From: Hyalella azteca
Taxonomy: Eukaryota > Arthropoda > Malacostraca > Amphipoda > Hyalellidae
DNA length: 64,000 nucleotides
Reading direction: 5' to 3'
Assembly (NCBI RefSeq): GCF_000764305.2
Contig: NW_025939167.1
Coordinates: 62,001-126,000, forward strand
Shown piece after piece: positions 11,742 through 24,235 of this stretch. Position 1 is the first letter of the stretch; each line of letters starts with the position of its first letter. The notes beneath the pieces were generated by a model. The model was not told where the DNA came from. It ran no database searches and saw nothing but the letters and a program-made list of their open reading frames with translations. Made by a program: the position numbers and the translations under genes.

Positions 11742-11903
11742 CACTCAGACAAATGAACGAGAATTAGTCCAAATAACAATGCAATTTTAGCTTTGTGTGG
11801 GTCACCCTGACCCAGTTAAGCTCTGGCGAAAATGCACATCAGTGCTGCATGTTAGAAAGTGTGTCACTATTTGGACAAGATGACCCATGTATTTTTGTGA
11901 ATG
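11742..11903 (+). mobile_element. MITE copy, nearly full length
   Basis: Starts CACTCAGACAAATGAACGAG; the interior holds GTGGGTCACCCTGACCCAGT and AGAAAGTGTGTCACTATTTG; ends near TTTTTGTGAATG. The ends are inverted relative to each other, as in the other copies. The words AAACTGCCAG flank both sides within 15 bases. Confidence 0.75.
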
Positions 11904-12124
11904 AAGGCCGATGAAACTGCCAGCAAGGTCGTGGCCTGGCAGCCTGCGGGGAGGGGGGGGAGGCGGGGGTCATGGGGTACGAGGGCAGACTGTGTACAGC
12001 ACAGGCTATAACCGTGCCATGTGTACATTTGACATATATCACTCGTATTAACATTAAACATGCAATATGTTGGTATTTGAGTGGTCTAAATATGACCAGT
12101 CAAATAATTTGACTCGTGACTCGT

Positions 12125-12250
12125 CTTTACATAACATAACATGGCATAAACTAACATAACATAAAATTCATAACATAACATTACATCACATAAAACAACA
12201 TAACAGAACGCAACACAACATAGCATACGTAACACGTAAAAACATAAATA
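12125..12250. repeat. AACATAACAT low-complexity repeat
   Basis: Irregular units of ACATAACATAAAAC type. Confidence 0.85.
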
Positions 12251-12556
12251 ACATGAATTATACAATAATCACTAAAACAAATATCTAGATCATATATATC
12301 AGTACGAATGAACATCTGACAGAAACTGGATCGACCAAATCAAGCAGCGCTGTAGCTTTCAGTTCCTGGAAGTTTTACGTCAGTGCCAAGCGTGTAACAA
12401 AAAATTCTCTAATATTTGATGAGAAATTAATTTCGGTCAGAATGCCAGGGTTGTTTATAATTGCGGTTCAGAAGTAAGACCTAATGGGGCGTAATGACCA
12501 AATTGGGCCTAAATTTACTCAAAGAAATATACATAAGTAGAGTATCAATACGTAAG

Positions 12557-12702
12557 ACATTGTGCAAATACTGATGCACTTGTCTAGGATATCCTAGCCT
12601 AGTTTGGCTCTACTAAAAACGGGTTTATCAGTGCTACGTCGTGCTGAGGGTAGGAAAGAGAGTCATTATTTGGACAAAGTGACCCGTTCATTATTCTGAG
12701 TG
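12557..12702 (+). mobile_element. MITE copy
   Basis: Shows ACTGATGCACTTGTCTAGGA, TTATCAGTGCTACGTCGTGC, AGTCATTATTTGGACAAAGT and GACCCGTTCATTATTCTGAG. The left terminus is eroded. Confidence 0.7.
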
Positions 12703-12782
12703 AGGGAGAGGAATATGTGAACTTTGGTCTAAACTAGAACGTTATGATAATAAAAGCTTAGGTAACACGCACTAGGGTGACG

Positions 12783-12910
12783 TCTAGAGAAAGACTAACA
12801 TCATACCCACAAATAACATCATCCCTCAAATAATATCATACCCACAAATAACATAATATACCCACAAATAACATCATACCCACAAATAACATCAAACATA
12901 TAAATAATGC
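12783..12910. repeat. 19-20 bp AATAACATCATACCCACA array
   Basis: About six units of ATACCCACAAATAACATC. Confidence 0.9.
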
Positions 12911-13011
12911 TTGCGTAAGGCTGCAATCACCTGTACACGTTGGTCGGGTTCAATATCTCTGACCTTTACATTACATTACTCACTGTTGCTTTCGTATTCA
13001 ACACGCGTTGT

Positions 13012-13395
13012 TGAAAACATTCAGAGTATGGTTTCAGTATGTTCTTGGAACTTTTCAAATAAGTTTCAAGTACGTTTTCAGTACTACGTCTTCAGATCGT
13101 ATGTAGAACGTTTTCGTTACGTTTCCAGTACGTTTTAACTACGTTTTTGGAACGTTTCTGGTACGTTTCCGGTACGTTTCCAGTACATTTCCAGAACGTT
13201 TCCATTACTTTTTCAGTGCGTTACCAGAACGTTTTCAGTTCGTTTCCAGTACGTTTTCAGTACGGTTACAGTACATTTTCGTACGCTTGCAGTGCGTTTA
13301 TTTTATGCTTCCAGTACGTTTTCAGAATGTTTCCAGTACGTTTTCAGAATGTTTCCAGTACGTTTTCAGTACGTCTTCAGAACTTTTGCAGCACG
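13012..13395. repeat. 17-18 bp TTCCAGTACGTTTTCAG array
   Basis: About twenty units of TTTCCAGTACG or TTTTCAGTACG with substitutions. Frames giving Phe/Tyr/Val-rich repeats in several phases are by-products. Confidence 0.9.
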
Positions 13396-13542
13396 ATCTC
13401 ACCCGTGTAAAGGTTTTCGTTATTGAAGCGATGCATTCAAACTGGTTTACCGTTTTCAATGCAAAAATCAATAAGGATTGCTCACTAAGTTACCCTCTTT
13501 ACAATTTTGTACATTACATGAAGTTAATGGACGTATAATATA

Positions 13543-14323
13543 CAGTGACACGCGAAAGTATTGTATACATTACAGTTTTCTTAATATCTCAAGTTAAAGT
13601 GTGAGATTTTACTTAATATTTGGTCAGTATATTGCTACAGGTACTATAAACATTATATAGAAAGGATATTAACAGTAAGCAGTGTTTAGATTTTATTCAA
13701 CAAAATATAAAAATTAACCCACGCAAAAGTATTGGGTATATACATGTTTAAAAATGAACAAAAAAATAACTTTTTTATAAGTACTCAAAATTTCGCTTTT
13801 CACTTTACACGTTCAATTAATCTCATATTGTTATCTGATTGGCCAATCAGAGCAGTTAGATATTGTTTACAAGATTTTGTGTTCCGGTGAAGATATTATC
13901 CCAGCTTCATCTTTAAAATTTAAATTAAAACGGCTAAAACTCGAGAGTTGGCGACAGATTTGCGTCAAAAGTTCATCGATCGTCAGAAGAAAGGGAAGTG
14001 GTATCGAATACTATCCAAGTAGCCTGATCTATCGTTGAGTACAGTTGGAAATATCATCAGGAAGCAATCATCCTGATGATATCATCCGAGCAAGCTGTTG
14101 CAAATCTTCCAAGACTGGTCGTCCAAGGAAACTAACAGATGCTAGTGCAAGGTGCATTAGCAGAAAGGTACAGAAGAACCCGTTTGTTGCTCGCGGTGAA
14201 AATAAAAGCGACCTGGAGGAATCTTGGATTGATGTAGAAAAGGACACAATTAGGTAAAATCTTGTACTTTAACTTGATATATAAAGAAGAATGTAATGTA
14301 TCCAATACTTTTGCGTGTTACTG
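13543..14323 (+). mobile_element. Degenerate Tc1/mariner-superfamily element with TIRs
   Basis: Inverted termini starting CAGTGACACGCGAAAGTATT on the left pair with the right end GCGTGTTACTG and AATACTTTTGCG, flanked by TA on both sides (13541-13542 and 14324-14325). Inside, a broken frame shows a Tc1-type N-terminal DNA-binding region: LSTVGNIIRK before 14070 and, in another frame, GRPRKLTDASARCISRKVQK at 14120-14180. Stops and frame changes interrupt it, and the catalytic DDE part is absent within 781 bp, so it is an internally deleted non-autonomous remnant. Confidence 0.85.
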
Positions 14324-14325
14324 TA

Positions 14326-14789
14326 TACTCTGTATGTACAGTACCGTACATAATGATCATTGATAAAACTTTTAAATTTTAACCTGGTTCACACCGCAGT
14401 GCATGGATAAGCCAGAACATTTTCATCTACGTATGGATGAATTTTGTAAATGTGTGCTGAAACACCATCATAATTCCTGCACTCATTATTAACATCAGTA
14501 TTATTTTGTCAACATCAAGTATTTTTATCATTACTCTCAGCAACGATGATTAACAAATTTACAAATGACTTTCAAAAAAATTTACATGCTCTTGACCTTG
14601 TTGGCCGCAGCCTCGACCTGCGTTCAGAGGTTCAGGTTCTCACAAAAAATTAAGAAGGGAAAACTGCACAGCAATTTAGATAAAGTCTCACTCATTTATT
14701 TGAGTGTGATAGGAGGCTTCCATCTCTGAAGGCCGCCCCACGCCCTGAAAGTTGCTGACTCATCGCACGTGAACTGAACCAGTTTACGA
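14326..14789. other. Short intergenic stretch, nothing recognised
   Basis: AT-rich with no exon-like or RNA-like signal. Confidence 0.4.
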
Positions 14790-15560
14790 ACGGCTGGATT
14801 TTTCGGGTGAAGCTGTTGGAATTTTCTGCTAAACCTGTTTGAATTTTTGGGTGAACCTGCTGGAATATTTGGGTGGACCTGTTGGATTTGGGTGGACCTG
14901 TTGGAATTTTTTGGTGAACCTGTTGCAATTTTTGGTTGAACCTGTTGAAATTTTCTGCTAAACCTTTTTGAATTTTAGAATGGATCTCTTTGAATTTTTG
15001 AGTGAGCCTATTGGAATTTTTGGGTAAACCTGTTGGAATTTTCTGGTACACATGTTGGAATTTTTGGGTGAACCTATTGGATTTTATGGGTGAACATGTT
15101 GGAATTTTCGGGTGAACCTGTTGGAATTTTGGGTGAACCTGTTGGATTTTTTGGGTGAACATGTTGGAATTTCTGGTGAACATGTTGGAATTTTTGGGTG
15201 AACCTGTTGGATTTTCCGGGTGAACATGTTGGGATTTTCTGGTGAACATGTTGGAATTTTTAGGTGAACCTGTTGGAATTTCGGGTGAACCTGCTGGAAT
15301 CTTTGGGTGAACCTGTTTAAAAATTAGGGTGAACATGTTTGAATTTTTGGGTGGACCAGTTTGAATTTTGGGGTGAACCTGTTGGAGTTTTCTGGTGAAC
15401 CTTTTTGAATTTTAGTGGGAATCAATTGGTATTTTAGGGTGAACCTGTTGAAATTTTTGGGTGAGCCTGTTGGAATTTTTGTTTGAACCTGCAGGAATTC
15501 TTTTTCTGTCTAAATCTGTAGGACTTTTGCTGTTTATCCTGTACAAGTTTTGGTAAACCA
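14790..15560. repeat. 23-24 bp minisatellite (GGGTGAACCTGTTGGAATTT)
   Basis: Some thirty units of GGGTGAACCTGTTGGAATTT plus 3-4 T-rich bases, with drift at both ends. A minus-strand frame of Gln-Val-His-Pro-Lys-Ile repeats is generated by the unit and shows no gene context. Confidence 0.95.
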
Positions 15561-15881
15561 ATAGGAATTTTTTACCCTAGCTGGCCCGCCGGCCATAAAG
15601 TCCGCGAGAATTTTCACTCCTCGCCCACAATACTTACTTCCAGAAGTAGCACCAATATCTTAAAAAGTATTGCTGAACTAAACATATATATATAAACGTG
15701 ACAAGAATCAATATATAATTTAAAATGTACGATAATAATAATTATCCGCATAAATATATACAAGTTGCAACATCAAGTATCATGGCCGAATTGGAATAAA
15801 TTGCTGGGGGGTATTGAGGTCACGTCATGGGGGAGGCGGGGGGATATGGGGCTCGTGGCCCTCGATTAGGGAGGGGATGCA

Positions 15882-16001
15882 GTGCAGGCAGGCCAGCTGC
15901 AGTACCAGCTGCAGTGCAGGCAGGCCAGCTGCAGTACCAGCTGCAGTGCAGGCAGGCCAGCTGCAGTACCAGCTGCAGTGCAGGCAGGCCAGCTGCAGCA
16001 A
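15882..16001. repeat. 32-bp GC-rich repeat with CAGCTG/CTGCAG sites
   Basis: Four nearly identical 32-bp units GTGCAGGCAGGCCAGCTGCA plus GTACCAGCTGCA. Near-identity implies recent expansion. A MITE starts immediately after. Confidence 0.95.
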
Positions 16002-16005
16002 TGTT

Positions 16006-16160
16006 CATTCAGAGAAATTAATGAGAATTTGTCCAAATATCAATGCACTTTTGGTCCGATGTGTTTCATCTTTACCCAGTTTAGCTAGTAAAATGAACGT
16101 ACCAGTGTTACACGCAGCAAGTGAGTCAATATTTGGACAATTTGACCCACCCAAATATAA
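16006..16160 (+). mobile_element. MITE copy
   Basis: Begins CATTCAGAGAAATTAATGAG, continues TTTGTCCAAATATCAATGCA, ACCAGTGTTACACGCAGC and TCAATATTTGGACAATTTGA. The right terminus is eroded. Confidence 0.75.
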
Positions 16161-17590
16161 CGTTGCATGCATGTTACCCTCGCTTTCACTCACGAACAGC
16201 GCGGTATGCACCCAAAAAAAATATATTTATTTTTGTCAAAGCAAACTTTTTTGGATTGAGCTGTGGTTAACCTTCAAGTTTAACGACACTGAGAAAGTTG
16301 TGGGGGTTAATGCAAATTTTGATGACAATAACCTTACTGCATCAGCACGTCAGGAATGCGTGTTGCTGCAAGGCGTAGTAGTTATTTAATGCGTATATAT
16401 TATTTTATTTATTTGGTGGTGCAAGTGCGTCGAAAATATACAAGTGGGTTGCGCAACCTGGCCGCGGGGTGGTCGTGACCTTTGCACCCGTGCGTGGGTG
16501 TTGTGGGTGTCATGGTGGTGGGTGTGGTGGGGTAGTGGGAGGTGGTTGTGGTGGTGGGTGGATGTGGTGGGGTGTTATCGCATAAAGATTATATTATATT
16601 ATAAAATAATATATTGTATTATATATTATATTATATAACATATTATTGAGTACTGTTGTGTGTTTTGATGCTATTCCTGTATGAGTGAAAGTACACAGTT
16701 GAAGGTCTCACACAAATAAGTTGCTGCTTATTCCCTATACTCATACATGTGTATTATACCTTACCGCCACGCACAGGCACACATATATTAATTCATATCA
16801 CACACAATGATGGTAATACAGACCTATATTCATTATAAACAAGAACTAACTGCACTGCTTTCACTTTCATGATGACGAGGCAACCGCCCAACTTACCTGT
16901 AGCTCTTGCATTCTCTGCGCCAAATATTGTGCAAATTTATATTAAATGTGATAACAGGAAAATGTAAAGAAGTATATATTCAAAATATGAATACGATAAG
17001 TAAAAAGGAATGTAGTTTGACTTCAAGTGAAACTTGATGCCAACAGTAAGTAGGAAAGAGTCCTATAACTGCAGGGGAGACAAGATGCTTTCAGAGAGTA
17101 GGGAAGTATCTTTACGGTATATATATATATATCAGTAAAATGTATAGAAAATGGCAAGAAAACATTTACGAGCTGAAAATCCAAATGAGAAAAATAGAGT
17201 AATGAGTAAAATGAGAAAAATTAGTAATAATAGACGAGAGGTAAACTTTCTGTCTAGGGAAACAAACGATGAAGAACTTTTAGAAATATCGAATTTGTAA
17301 AACAATAATAAAAAATAAATAAAGTGTAAAGTTGGAGATCGATTGAATATGTTAAGAGCACAAATGAAAAAACAATGTGTAAAACAGAGGATAATAAAAT
17401 GTAATCTAATGAAAGTGTGGCGAATATAACATTATTGCAATACTGGGCGAGAAGAAAGTGCGCGCAGTAAATCAGCTTCGGAAGTGTCATGCCGTGCAGC
17501 TTCCCGCACCTTCACCTTTCACCCGCCATACCGGATGTCCTGATGCTGCATTATACGATCATGGTAATTATTATTTAAGTAAATGTCGTG
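16161..17590. other. Intergenic DNA with a GT-rich and an AT-palindromic tract
   Basis: A GGTGGTGGGTG-rich tract lies at 16490-16575 and an ATTATATT-type self-complementary tract at 16582-16645. No gene recognised; the remaining AT-rich frames show no domain. Confidence 0.4.
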
Positions 17591-17596
17591 GAAACA

Positions 17597-17775
17597 ACGT
17601 TGATTGCGAGTTGATTTTGCTGAAAAAAGAACGTTGATTACGAGTTGACTTTGAAAAGCCTTGATGACGAGCTGATTTTCTTGTAAGAAAAAGCGTTGAT
17701 TAGGAGTTGATTTCGCTGAAAAAAAAACGTTGATTACGAGTTGATTTAAAAAAAAACGTTTATTGCGAAATGAAC
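17597..17775. repeat. ~30-bp ACGTTGATTACGAGTTGATT array
   Basis: Six units with variable A-tracts between GTTGATTACGAGTTGATTT words. Confidence 0.85.
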
Positions 17776-18007
17776 CTTCAACGTTATTTCAAAGCTAAAC
17801 GCTTCCTGAGCATCTGCATGAAGTCCTGTTGCAGCCAACATTTATGTTGTGACAGATAATCTTCAATAATATTTATAGAAGATCCTTTAAAGCATGAAGA
17901 TCATTTTAAGATATAGGCCAACAAGTGTCAGAAAATTGCCAGTGTGATTCGTTCAGCGCGGGCTTACGTAGAGATTAAGATAACAGAAGCTAATTAGGGA
18001 ACCAATA

Positions 18008-18119
18008 GCGACCGGAATGCGCCCAACCGCATGACGTAACCCGCGCCCAACCGCATGACGTAACCCGCGCCCAACCGCATGACGTAACCCGCGCCCAACC
18101 GCATGACATAACCCGCGCC
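18008..18119. repeat. 24-bp CGCCCAACCGCATGACGTAA array
   Basis: Four to five units of CGCCCAACCGCATGACGTAA plus CCCG. The array is cut off at 18119-18120 by a sequencing-adaptor junction, so its true length is unknown. Confidence 0.93.
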
Positions 18120-18155
18120 CTGTCTCTTATACACATCTAGATGTGTATAAGAGAC
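18120..18155. other. Residual Nextera/Tn5 mosaic-end junction adaptor (assembly artefact)
   Basis: Reads CTGTCTCTTATACACATCT at 18120-18138, followed at once by its reverse complement AGATGTGTATAAGAGAC at 18139-18155. This is the known Tn5 mosaic end back to back, as in mate-pair circularisation junctions. The last two bases of the second copy are missing. It is not genomic sequence, so DNA either side need not be adjacent in the organism. Confidence 0.95.
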
Positions 18156-18270
18156 TCGTCGTCGCTCTCCCTACGAAATGAAGAAGACATCCTACGTCGT
18201 CGTCGCTCTCCCTGCAAAATGAAGAAGACAACCTGCGTCGTCGTCGCTCTTTTTGCGAAACGAAAAAGAC
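18156..18270. repeat. ~49-bp repeat, CGTCGTCGTCGCTCTCCCT
   Basis: Three units carrying CGTCGTCGCTCTCCCT, then GAAATGAAGAAGACATC. It starts directly at the adaptor junction, so array length is uncertain. Confidence 0.85.
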
Positions 18271-19107
18271 ATCTAACATTTTCGTAGCTTTGCCCGGCCA
18301 CGACGCACAACGAAAGCGTTCGTCACCAGGCAATAAAACGACGTACCGACCGTAGAAGAACTTTACAATACAACAAATTATCTATTGTATTAAATCATAT
18401 TATATAATGTTATATTATGTTATATTATATAATTATATATTGTATTATGTCATATTATTATAATTCGAATTCGTAGCACGTGTGTAAACAGAAGCTTGTC
18501 CTCAAACTTCTTACGCCATCGCCCGATATTCTCGAACGAGCGCTGATCTCAAGCGTGTACTGAAGACTAATAAAGATTAAGTATGTCGTCAGTTTGTATA
18601 GCATTGACCTCTTACTTAATTAATAATTGACATTCGTCACACCCCTAACTTGATAAAAATTATATCGATCGATTCCTCAATTCAAATTGCAGTGTTCACT
18701 GACCTCTCAATAATTAATATGTAGCATTCATTAATTAACCATATCATTAAATAACTGATATTCATCAACTCCATAACTTAACTTTTAAAATTCACCAACA
18801 AAATTACTACACGCTCAGGAGGCCGAGGTCAACATAATTAATAATTTTGAATCGCATGAAGTGAAGGGAATCCTCGGTACTCGTGATTTCAAATCTGCAC
18901 TTTAATATTATGTGAAAGAAATTTATAATTGATCATCTATTTATTGTATGAAGTCTTGAATTTCGATGCATGTCAAAACATGCCATTAGTTATTCTTCGA
19001 ATTATCTGCTGCAAATATGTTATTATATATAATACATGATTTTACTACATATACCATGTACTTTTTAAAATAGGTTCCTACGTTACCACTTAGCCGGGTA
19101 GGTGAAA
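18271..19107. other. AT-rich intergenic DNA
   Basis: A TTATATTATATAA-type tract lies at 18390-18460. Nothing coding recognised. Confidence 0.4.
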
Positions 19108-19335
19108 ATGTCAACTCATCCCTACTGCTGTAAATTCTTACTCATCCCTACATCTAAAAATTCTTACTCATCCCTACTGCTGTAAATTCTTACTTATTCC
19201 TACAACTGTAAATTCTTACTCATTCCCACAACTGTAAATTCTTACTCATTCCTACAACTGTAAATTCTTACTTATTCCTACAACTGTAAATTATTACCCA
19301 TCCCAACAACTGTAAATTCTTACCCATCCCTACAG
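19108..19335. repeat. 25-26 bp TAAATTCTTACTCATCCCTA array
   Basis: About eight units of CAACTGTAAATTCTTACTCA plus TTCCTA. Confidence 0.93.
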
Positions 19336-19574
19336 ACTCTTTAAATCACAAGTTTGTTCACCGGGTAACTTTTAGCATTTAACGAATAAAAAACATTATT
19401 TACCTTGCCTTTCCCACCATCTGAAAGTTGTTCACATTCATCGATGTTTTATTACGTCATTATTTTCATCAACAATTCTATTCCCATTCTCTAGCATTTG
19501 TTCTTATTAACTTTTGTGGCCCTTCTCACGCCGCACAGCTTGCACGCCGCAACAACCTATACATTCGACGCCAT

Positions 19575-19835
19575 TTTAGATCAACACTAGCCATTATTAT
19601 ATCAACACTAGCCATTATTATATCAATCCTAGCCATTATTATATCAACACTAGCCATTATTATATCAACACTAGCCATTATTATATCAACACTAGCCATT
19701 ATTATATCAACACTAGCCATTATTATATCAACACGAGCCATTATAATATCAACCCTAACCACTATTATATCAACACTGTCCATTATTATATCAACACAGT
19801 CATTATTATATCAACACTAGCCATTATTAATAAAA
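19575..19835. repeat. 21-bp CAACACTAGCCATTATTATA array
   Basis: Twelve units. 21 is a multiple of three, so Ile/Ser/Thr/Ala-rich frames run open on both strands without being genes. Confidence 0.95.
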
Positions 19836-20059
19836 AAAATAATTAATTATCAGAATTAAATTAGTTTAATTTAATTCCTTAATCATTATATTAGTTTAAT
19901 TCTGGCTTCCATTAGTTCAATAGTAACCAATAGTAGTTCAACCATCAATCTTAAACCTACCTAAAAAATGTATGACAGTTGAACTAATAAATATCAAACC
20001 TACGTATCAACTGTTGAGCTAATAAATATCAACTATATACGTGGCGAATTTGTCATACG

Positions 20060-20445
20060 ACTAACCGCTTTAAAGGACAATGCTAAAGCTGCCTAAGTGA
20101 TGAACAATTCTATTAAAGGACAATGCCAAATCAACTTAAGTGGCAAATTAGTTATACAAATAACCACCTTAAAGGACAATGATGAAGATGCCTAAGTGAT
20201 GAACAAGTCTATTTTAAAGGACAATGCCAAATCACGCTACCTAAGTGATGAACCGTAATCCGTTGCAGTGGCGAATTAGTCATACAAATAACCGTTCTAA
20301 AAGACAATGCTATAGCTACCTAAGTGATGAACCGTAATCCGTTGCAGTGGCGAATTAGTCATACAAATANAGTGGCGACTTAGTCATACAACTAACCGTT
20401 CTAAAATACAATGCTATAGCTACCTAAGTGATGAACAAGTCACGC
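20060..20445. repeat. Higher-order repeat with AAGGACAATGC and CCTAAGTGATGAAC
   Basis: Units of about 60-100 bp combine AAAGGACAATGCTA, GCTACCTAAGTGATGAAC and GTGGCGAATTAGTCATACAA. A single N at 20370 falls within the array and probably marks an unresolved unit junction. Confidence 0.85.
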
Positions 20446-21718
20446 AGCTCAGCGTTCGAAAGAAGGAAAACTTTCACAGACGCCGCTGAGCAGTCAACGT
20501 CTTGCCGGCCTTGAAACGAAGGGCGGTGAACCGTACGCCGGAACCGATATTTTCCTCCATTTTCTTCTTCCACGCTATCATAATAGAAGAATACTATAAT
20601 CGATAAGGCTTTTTTCTGCAGTAATCGTATAGATAGATATTTGTTGAGATATTTTTTCATATTTACTTCATACGAAGTTACATGAGCTCGAAGAAAAAAA
20701 AGTTCCTCTAAAGTTATGATGGTCTGGAAAACTACCCAAACCGGTGCGATAAATGCCCTACCTAAAAGTATATTTTTGTAAAAAAAGTTCTAATAAACAA
20801 AAATTATTGTTTTATGTGATAGCTGTAGTTGTCTCAATCATAGACATCTGGAACTTTAAAATTTTTGAACTGAAATTTGGAACTTCTGATATATATGCAC
20901 AAAGCCATGGTATGAATACCTCTCCTTTATCTAGTATTCAAACCTTTAGCGTTCAGCTATACTAGTATACATATATGTACATTTATCATATATCAAAATG
21001 GTGTTCTTTTACTTACGTATGAAGTTCATCCATCCAAATATATCACCTAGAATCTCACGCTACGTATCGACCGGGTGGACATATATGTGGCCTGTCACGT
21101 TTTTTCCAATTTCCAATGAATGAATTTTCTCACTGTGGTATGAATGCAATGTAATGTTTTGCATCAGCAAGGAAAAAAGGAAGTCGCTAAAGGGTTAACA
21201 CATATGCACGACACGAAATTGAACTGAATATGAACCATATGAGTATAAAAATAGTTTAAAATTCTCCTACGATTAGTTGAGCCAATATACTCCTCCTTTT
21301 ATATAATATACTACTCCTATAACAATATATAATATACATCTCCTATAAACTTCAGTAAAAAACCATTCAAGTGTTGTTATCCTGCCACCAGTTCAGGATT
21401 AAGGATATTTTCCATTCACCCAGAAAGCTTTCGAACCAACAACGAGGTTTTATAGGTAATTAATCTATAATATTAATATTCTTCTAATCTACTAGCATAT
21501 CAATAATATAGGCCAGTACAACGAAACAACATCAGCTTCTCAAATATGTTTGACAAATTAACATGCTGTGATTCACGATAATGCAAGACTTACTAGAATA
21601 TTAATACGTAGTACAATAAAATAATGTCACCTGCACTCTCAGGAACATGAAGCAATGGACTGCCAACACACAACATGACTGCATGGCAGCTCAATGCGGG
21701 TTTACGTACTGGTAAAAA
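20446..21718. other. AT-rich intergenic DNA
   Basis: No gene recognised. A minus-strand frame at 20424-20660 shows no domain. Confidence 0.4.
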
Positions 21719-21892
21719 TGAATTGGTCATGTTGTCCAAATTCAGACATATTTTTTTGCACACAGTACAAGGAGACGAGCGGACATGGCACTGATAAGCC
21801 CTGTTGACAGGATAAGCTGAGTCCTGCGAACCCACCAAGGGAAGAGTGCATCACAATTTGGACAATGTAGCACACATTTCTCTGAGCGCAGG
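21719..21892 (-). mobile_element. MITE copy, near full length
   Basis: Starts TGAATTGGTCATGTTGTCCA, contains GGCACTGATAAGCCC and GAGTGCATCACAATTTGGAC, and ends CACATTTCTCTGAGCG. Orientation is the reverse of the consensus, and both terminal halves are present. Confidence 0.75.
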
Positions 21893-22344
21893 CTCGGAAA
21901 AACGCAACCTCCACATCGCGCGTTGCGCAACAGATGAGCATTAAATCGCAATCTTTAACGTCGTTCTTTTTACGTCAATGCCTGTTCGTTACATGGGCGT
22001 AAAAACGTTACGCGTTGTTTTACGACGAAGATTGTGACATGGCAACTTATCCACAGCTCACTCAATGTGCAACATGCCCTTCAAGTTCGCTAGAATCAGA
22101 CGCCATGACAATCGCTTTTTATAATAATAATATTATTATTTTAGAATAATATTAATATTAATATACAAAAATTCTAAACAAAATAATAATATCAATAATA
22201 ACAAATATAATGGCATGGATAAAAAATTACCCTTCCTTTTTCTTCTTCTGCAGCCGTCATGCAGGCATACGGAGTTCTTGAGCAAATTTCCTTATAGTCA
22301 ACGCGTTCCTCCCATAACACAAACTCAACTGCAACACACATTCA

Positions 22345-22745
22345 GTTGCAGCAGACTCACTGGTAACAATACCGTAGGCTCGGTAGTTACAGACTCAGTG
22401 GTAACACAAATCCGTAGGCTCGATAGTTACAGACTCAGTGGCAACACAATTCCGTCGGCTCGGTAGTTACAGACTCAGTGGCAACACAATTCCGTCGGCT
22501 CGGTAGTTACAGACTCAATGGTAACACAAATCTGTAGGCACGGTAGTTACAGACTCAGTGGCAACCCAAATCCGTAGGCTCGGTAGTTACAGACTCAGTG
22601 GCAACCCAAATCCGTAGGCTCGGTAGTTACAGACTCAGTGGTAACACAATTCCGTTGGCTCGGTAGTTACAGACTCAGTGGTAACACAATAATACGTATG
22701 CTCGGTAGTTACAGACTCTGTGGTGAAACAATTCCGTAGGCTTGA
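22345..22745. repeat. 39-40 bp minisatellite (CGGTAGTTACAGACTCAGTG)
   Basis: Ten units of CGGTAGTTACAGACTCAGTG plus GCAACACAATTCCGTAGGCT, well conserved. Confidence 0.95.
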
Positions 22746-24099
22746 TGGTAACAGATAACGGCAATCTGTGATAATATCGCACGGTCACGGATCATTCTCC
22801 CTATATCATCCATTTTGTGATAATATCGAAGGTTTATTTTTCATCCTGCAATAACATAGCACATTTGCTTTCATCATCCACGATATAGGATATCGCAAGT
22901 TTGCTCTAGCAGCAGACAAATTTTGTTGCAGTTATAGTTTACAATCAAATTTAGCGTTTTCTATGACATCTGACGTTTTCTCAATCATTCAATTGGATGG
23001 GAAACTATCGCAAATATACTCCATACGACCACACCTGTTTTCAAACATACACTAAGTCCGCTGAACGACTATGGCTGGTTTACCCCATGGTTGAATTAAT
23101 ACATTTTTATTTCAACCATGGGTTTACCCACTCAGAAAAGATAAGCATTTGGGTAAATTGAACATACAAGAACTGTAGATTAATTTCACTCCTCTATTTT
23201 AGTTATTCTAAATTATTTATGTTGTTCCCAGACTCACTATGACGTTCCTCCCCACTCTCAGCAGTACATCCCTCCCGCACCCACACTGTTAGTTTTGCCC
23301 CCCCCCCCTCAAAGTTGATTCCATCCTGTACCCTCAGTGATACCCTCACCCTCCCCCCAGAGGAAGCGGGAGGGCAAAGGAGGCGGGACGCTGGCCAACA
23401 GAATGGGGCGACCGCGTGAGGTGTGACGTCACAGAGCCACTTGTGTTCAGTGGCGACAGAGACGCTCTGTATGTTGTGTACTTCATACATCAGTGGACCT
23501 TTGCTGTGTGCAGTGATACAACGCAGTCATGCTACACGCTGCAGTGCAGTGGTATACAGGCTGTGACACTATTGTGCTGTTTGGTTTTGAGCAAGTTCTA
23601 CTACACAGTGATGAACGTTGATTGAAATGACGTCTCATTATTTGCTGACCATAGGCTGTTCTTACAGTCTATATCAGAACCTTCGCGTGATTGTTTTGAT
23701 GTTCATTCGTTGCTTATTAGATATTATTTACTAAACTGTGTTAGTTCTTGCCAGCCTCCCTCCCTAATTGTCGGTCAAGGTCGTAACACTCACCCTTGCA
23801 AGCAAATTATTCGACAAATACTTAATGTAATTTAATATTAACCAAATGACTGAATATTATTGTGGTTAAATATATGAATAAGTAAAAATATAGTTATATA
23901 GAATTAAATAGCCGAATTAGTGATTGATGTAGAGCCAGGTACAGATAACGTGCGTGGTGCTCAAGCATTGAGGTCAACTTGCCTCTATCATTGCTATCGT
24001 TCTGGCTGCATGCTATTCTATCATTTACTCCAAGTATCAAAGATCAGACAATCATTCAGTTGGTTAATTAATCGCCACTATCGCGTCCGCGAAATTCAT
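22746..24099. other. Intergenic DNA, no gene seen
   Basis: A GC-rich patch at 23240-23440 contains a short minus-strand frame with no domain. At 23080-23124 an inverted repeat of ACCCCATGGTTGAA with TTCAACCATGGGTTTAC occurs. Confidence 0.4.
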
Positions 24100-24235
24100 G
24101 CGGGCACTACAGTCCCGTGACACTACACTCCCGTGATACTAGTCCCGTGACATTACAGTCCCGTGACACTACAGTCCCGTGACACTACAGTCTCATGACA
24201 CTACAGTCCCGTGACACTACAGTCCCGTGACATTC
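24100..24235. repeat. 16-bp CACTACAGTCCCGTGA array
   Basis: Eight to nine units with minor changes. Confidence 0.93.

Noticed and set aside
14692..15336. 214-codon minus-strand frame rich in Gln-Val-His-Pro-Lys
   Set aside because: Produced by the 23-24 bp minisatellite; no domain or gene context.
23203..23490. GC-rich 95-codon minus-strand frame
   Set aside because: No conserved motif, signal peptide or splice structure.
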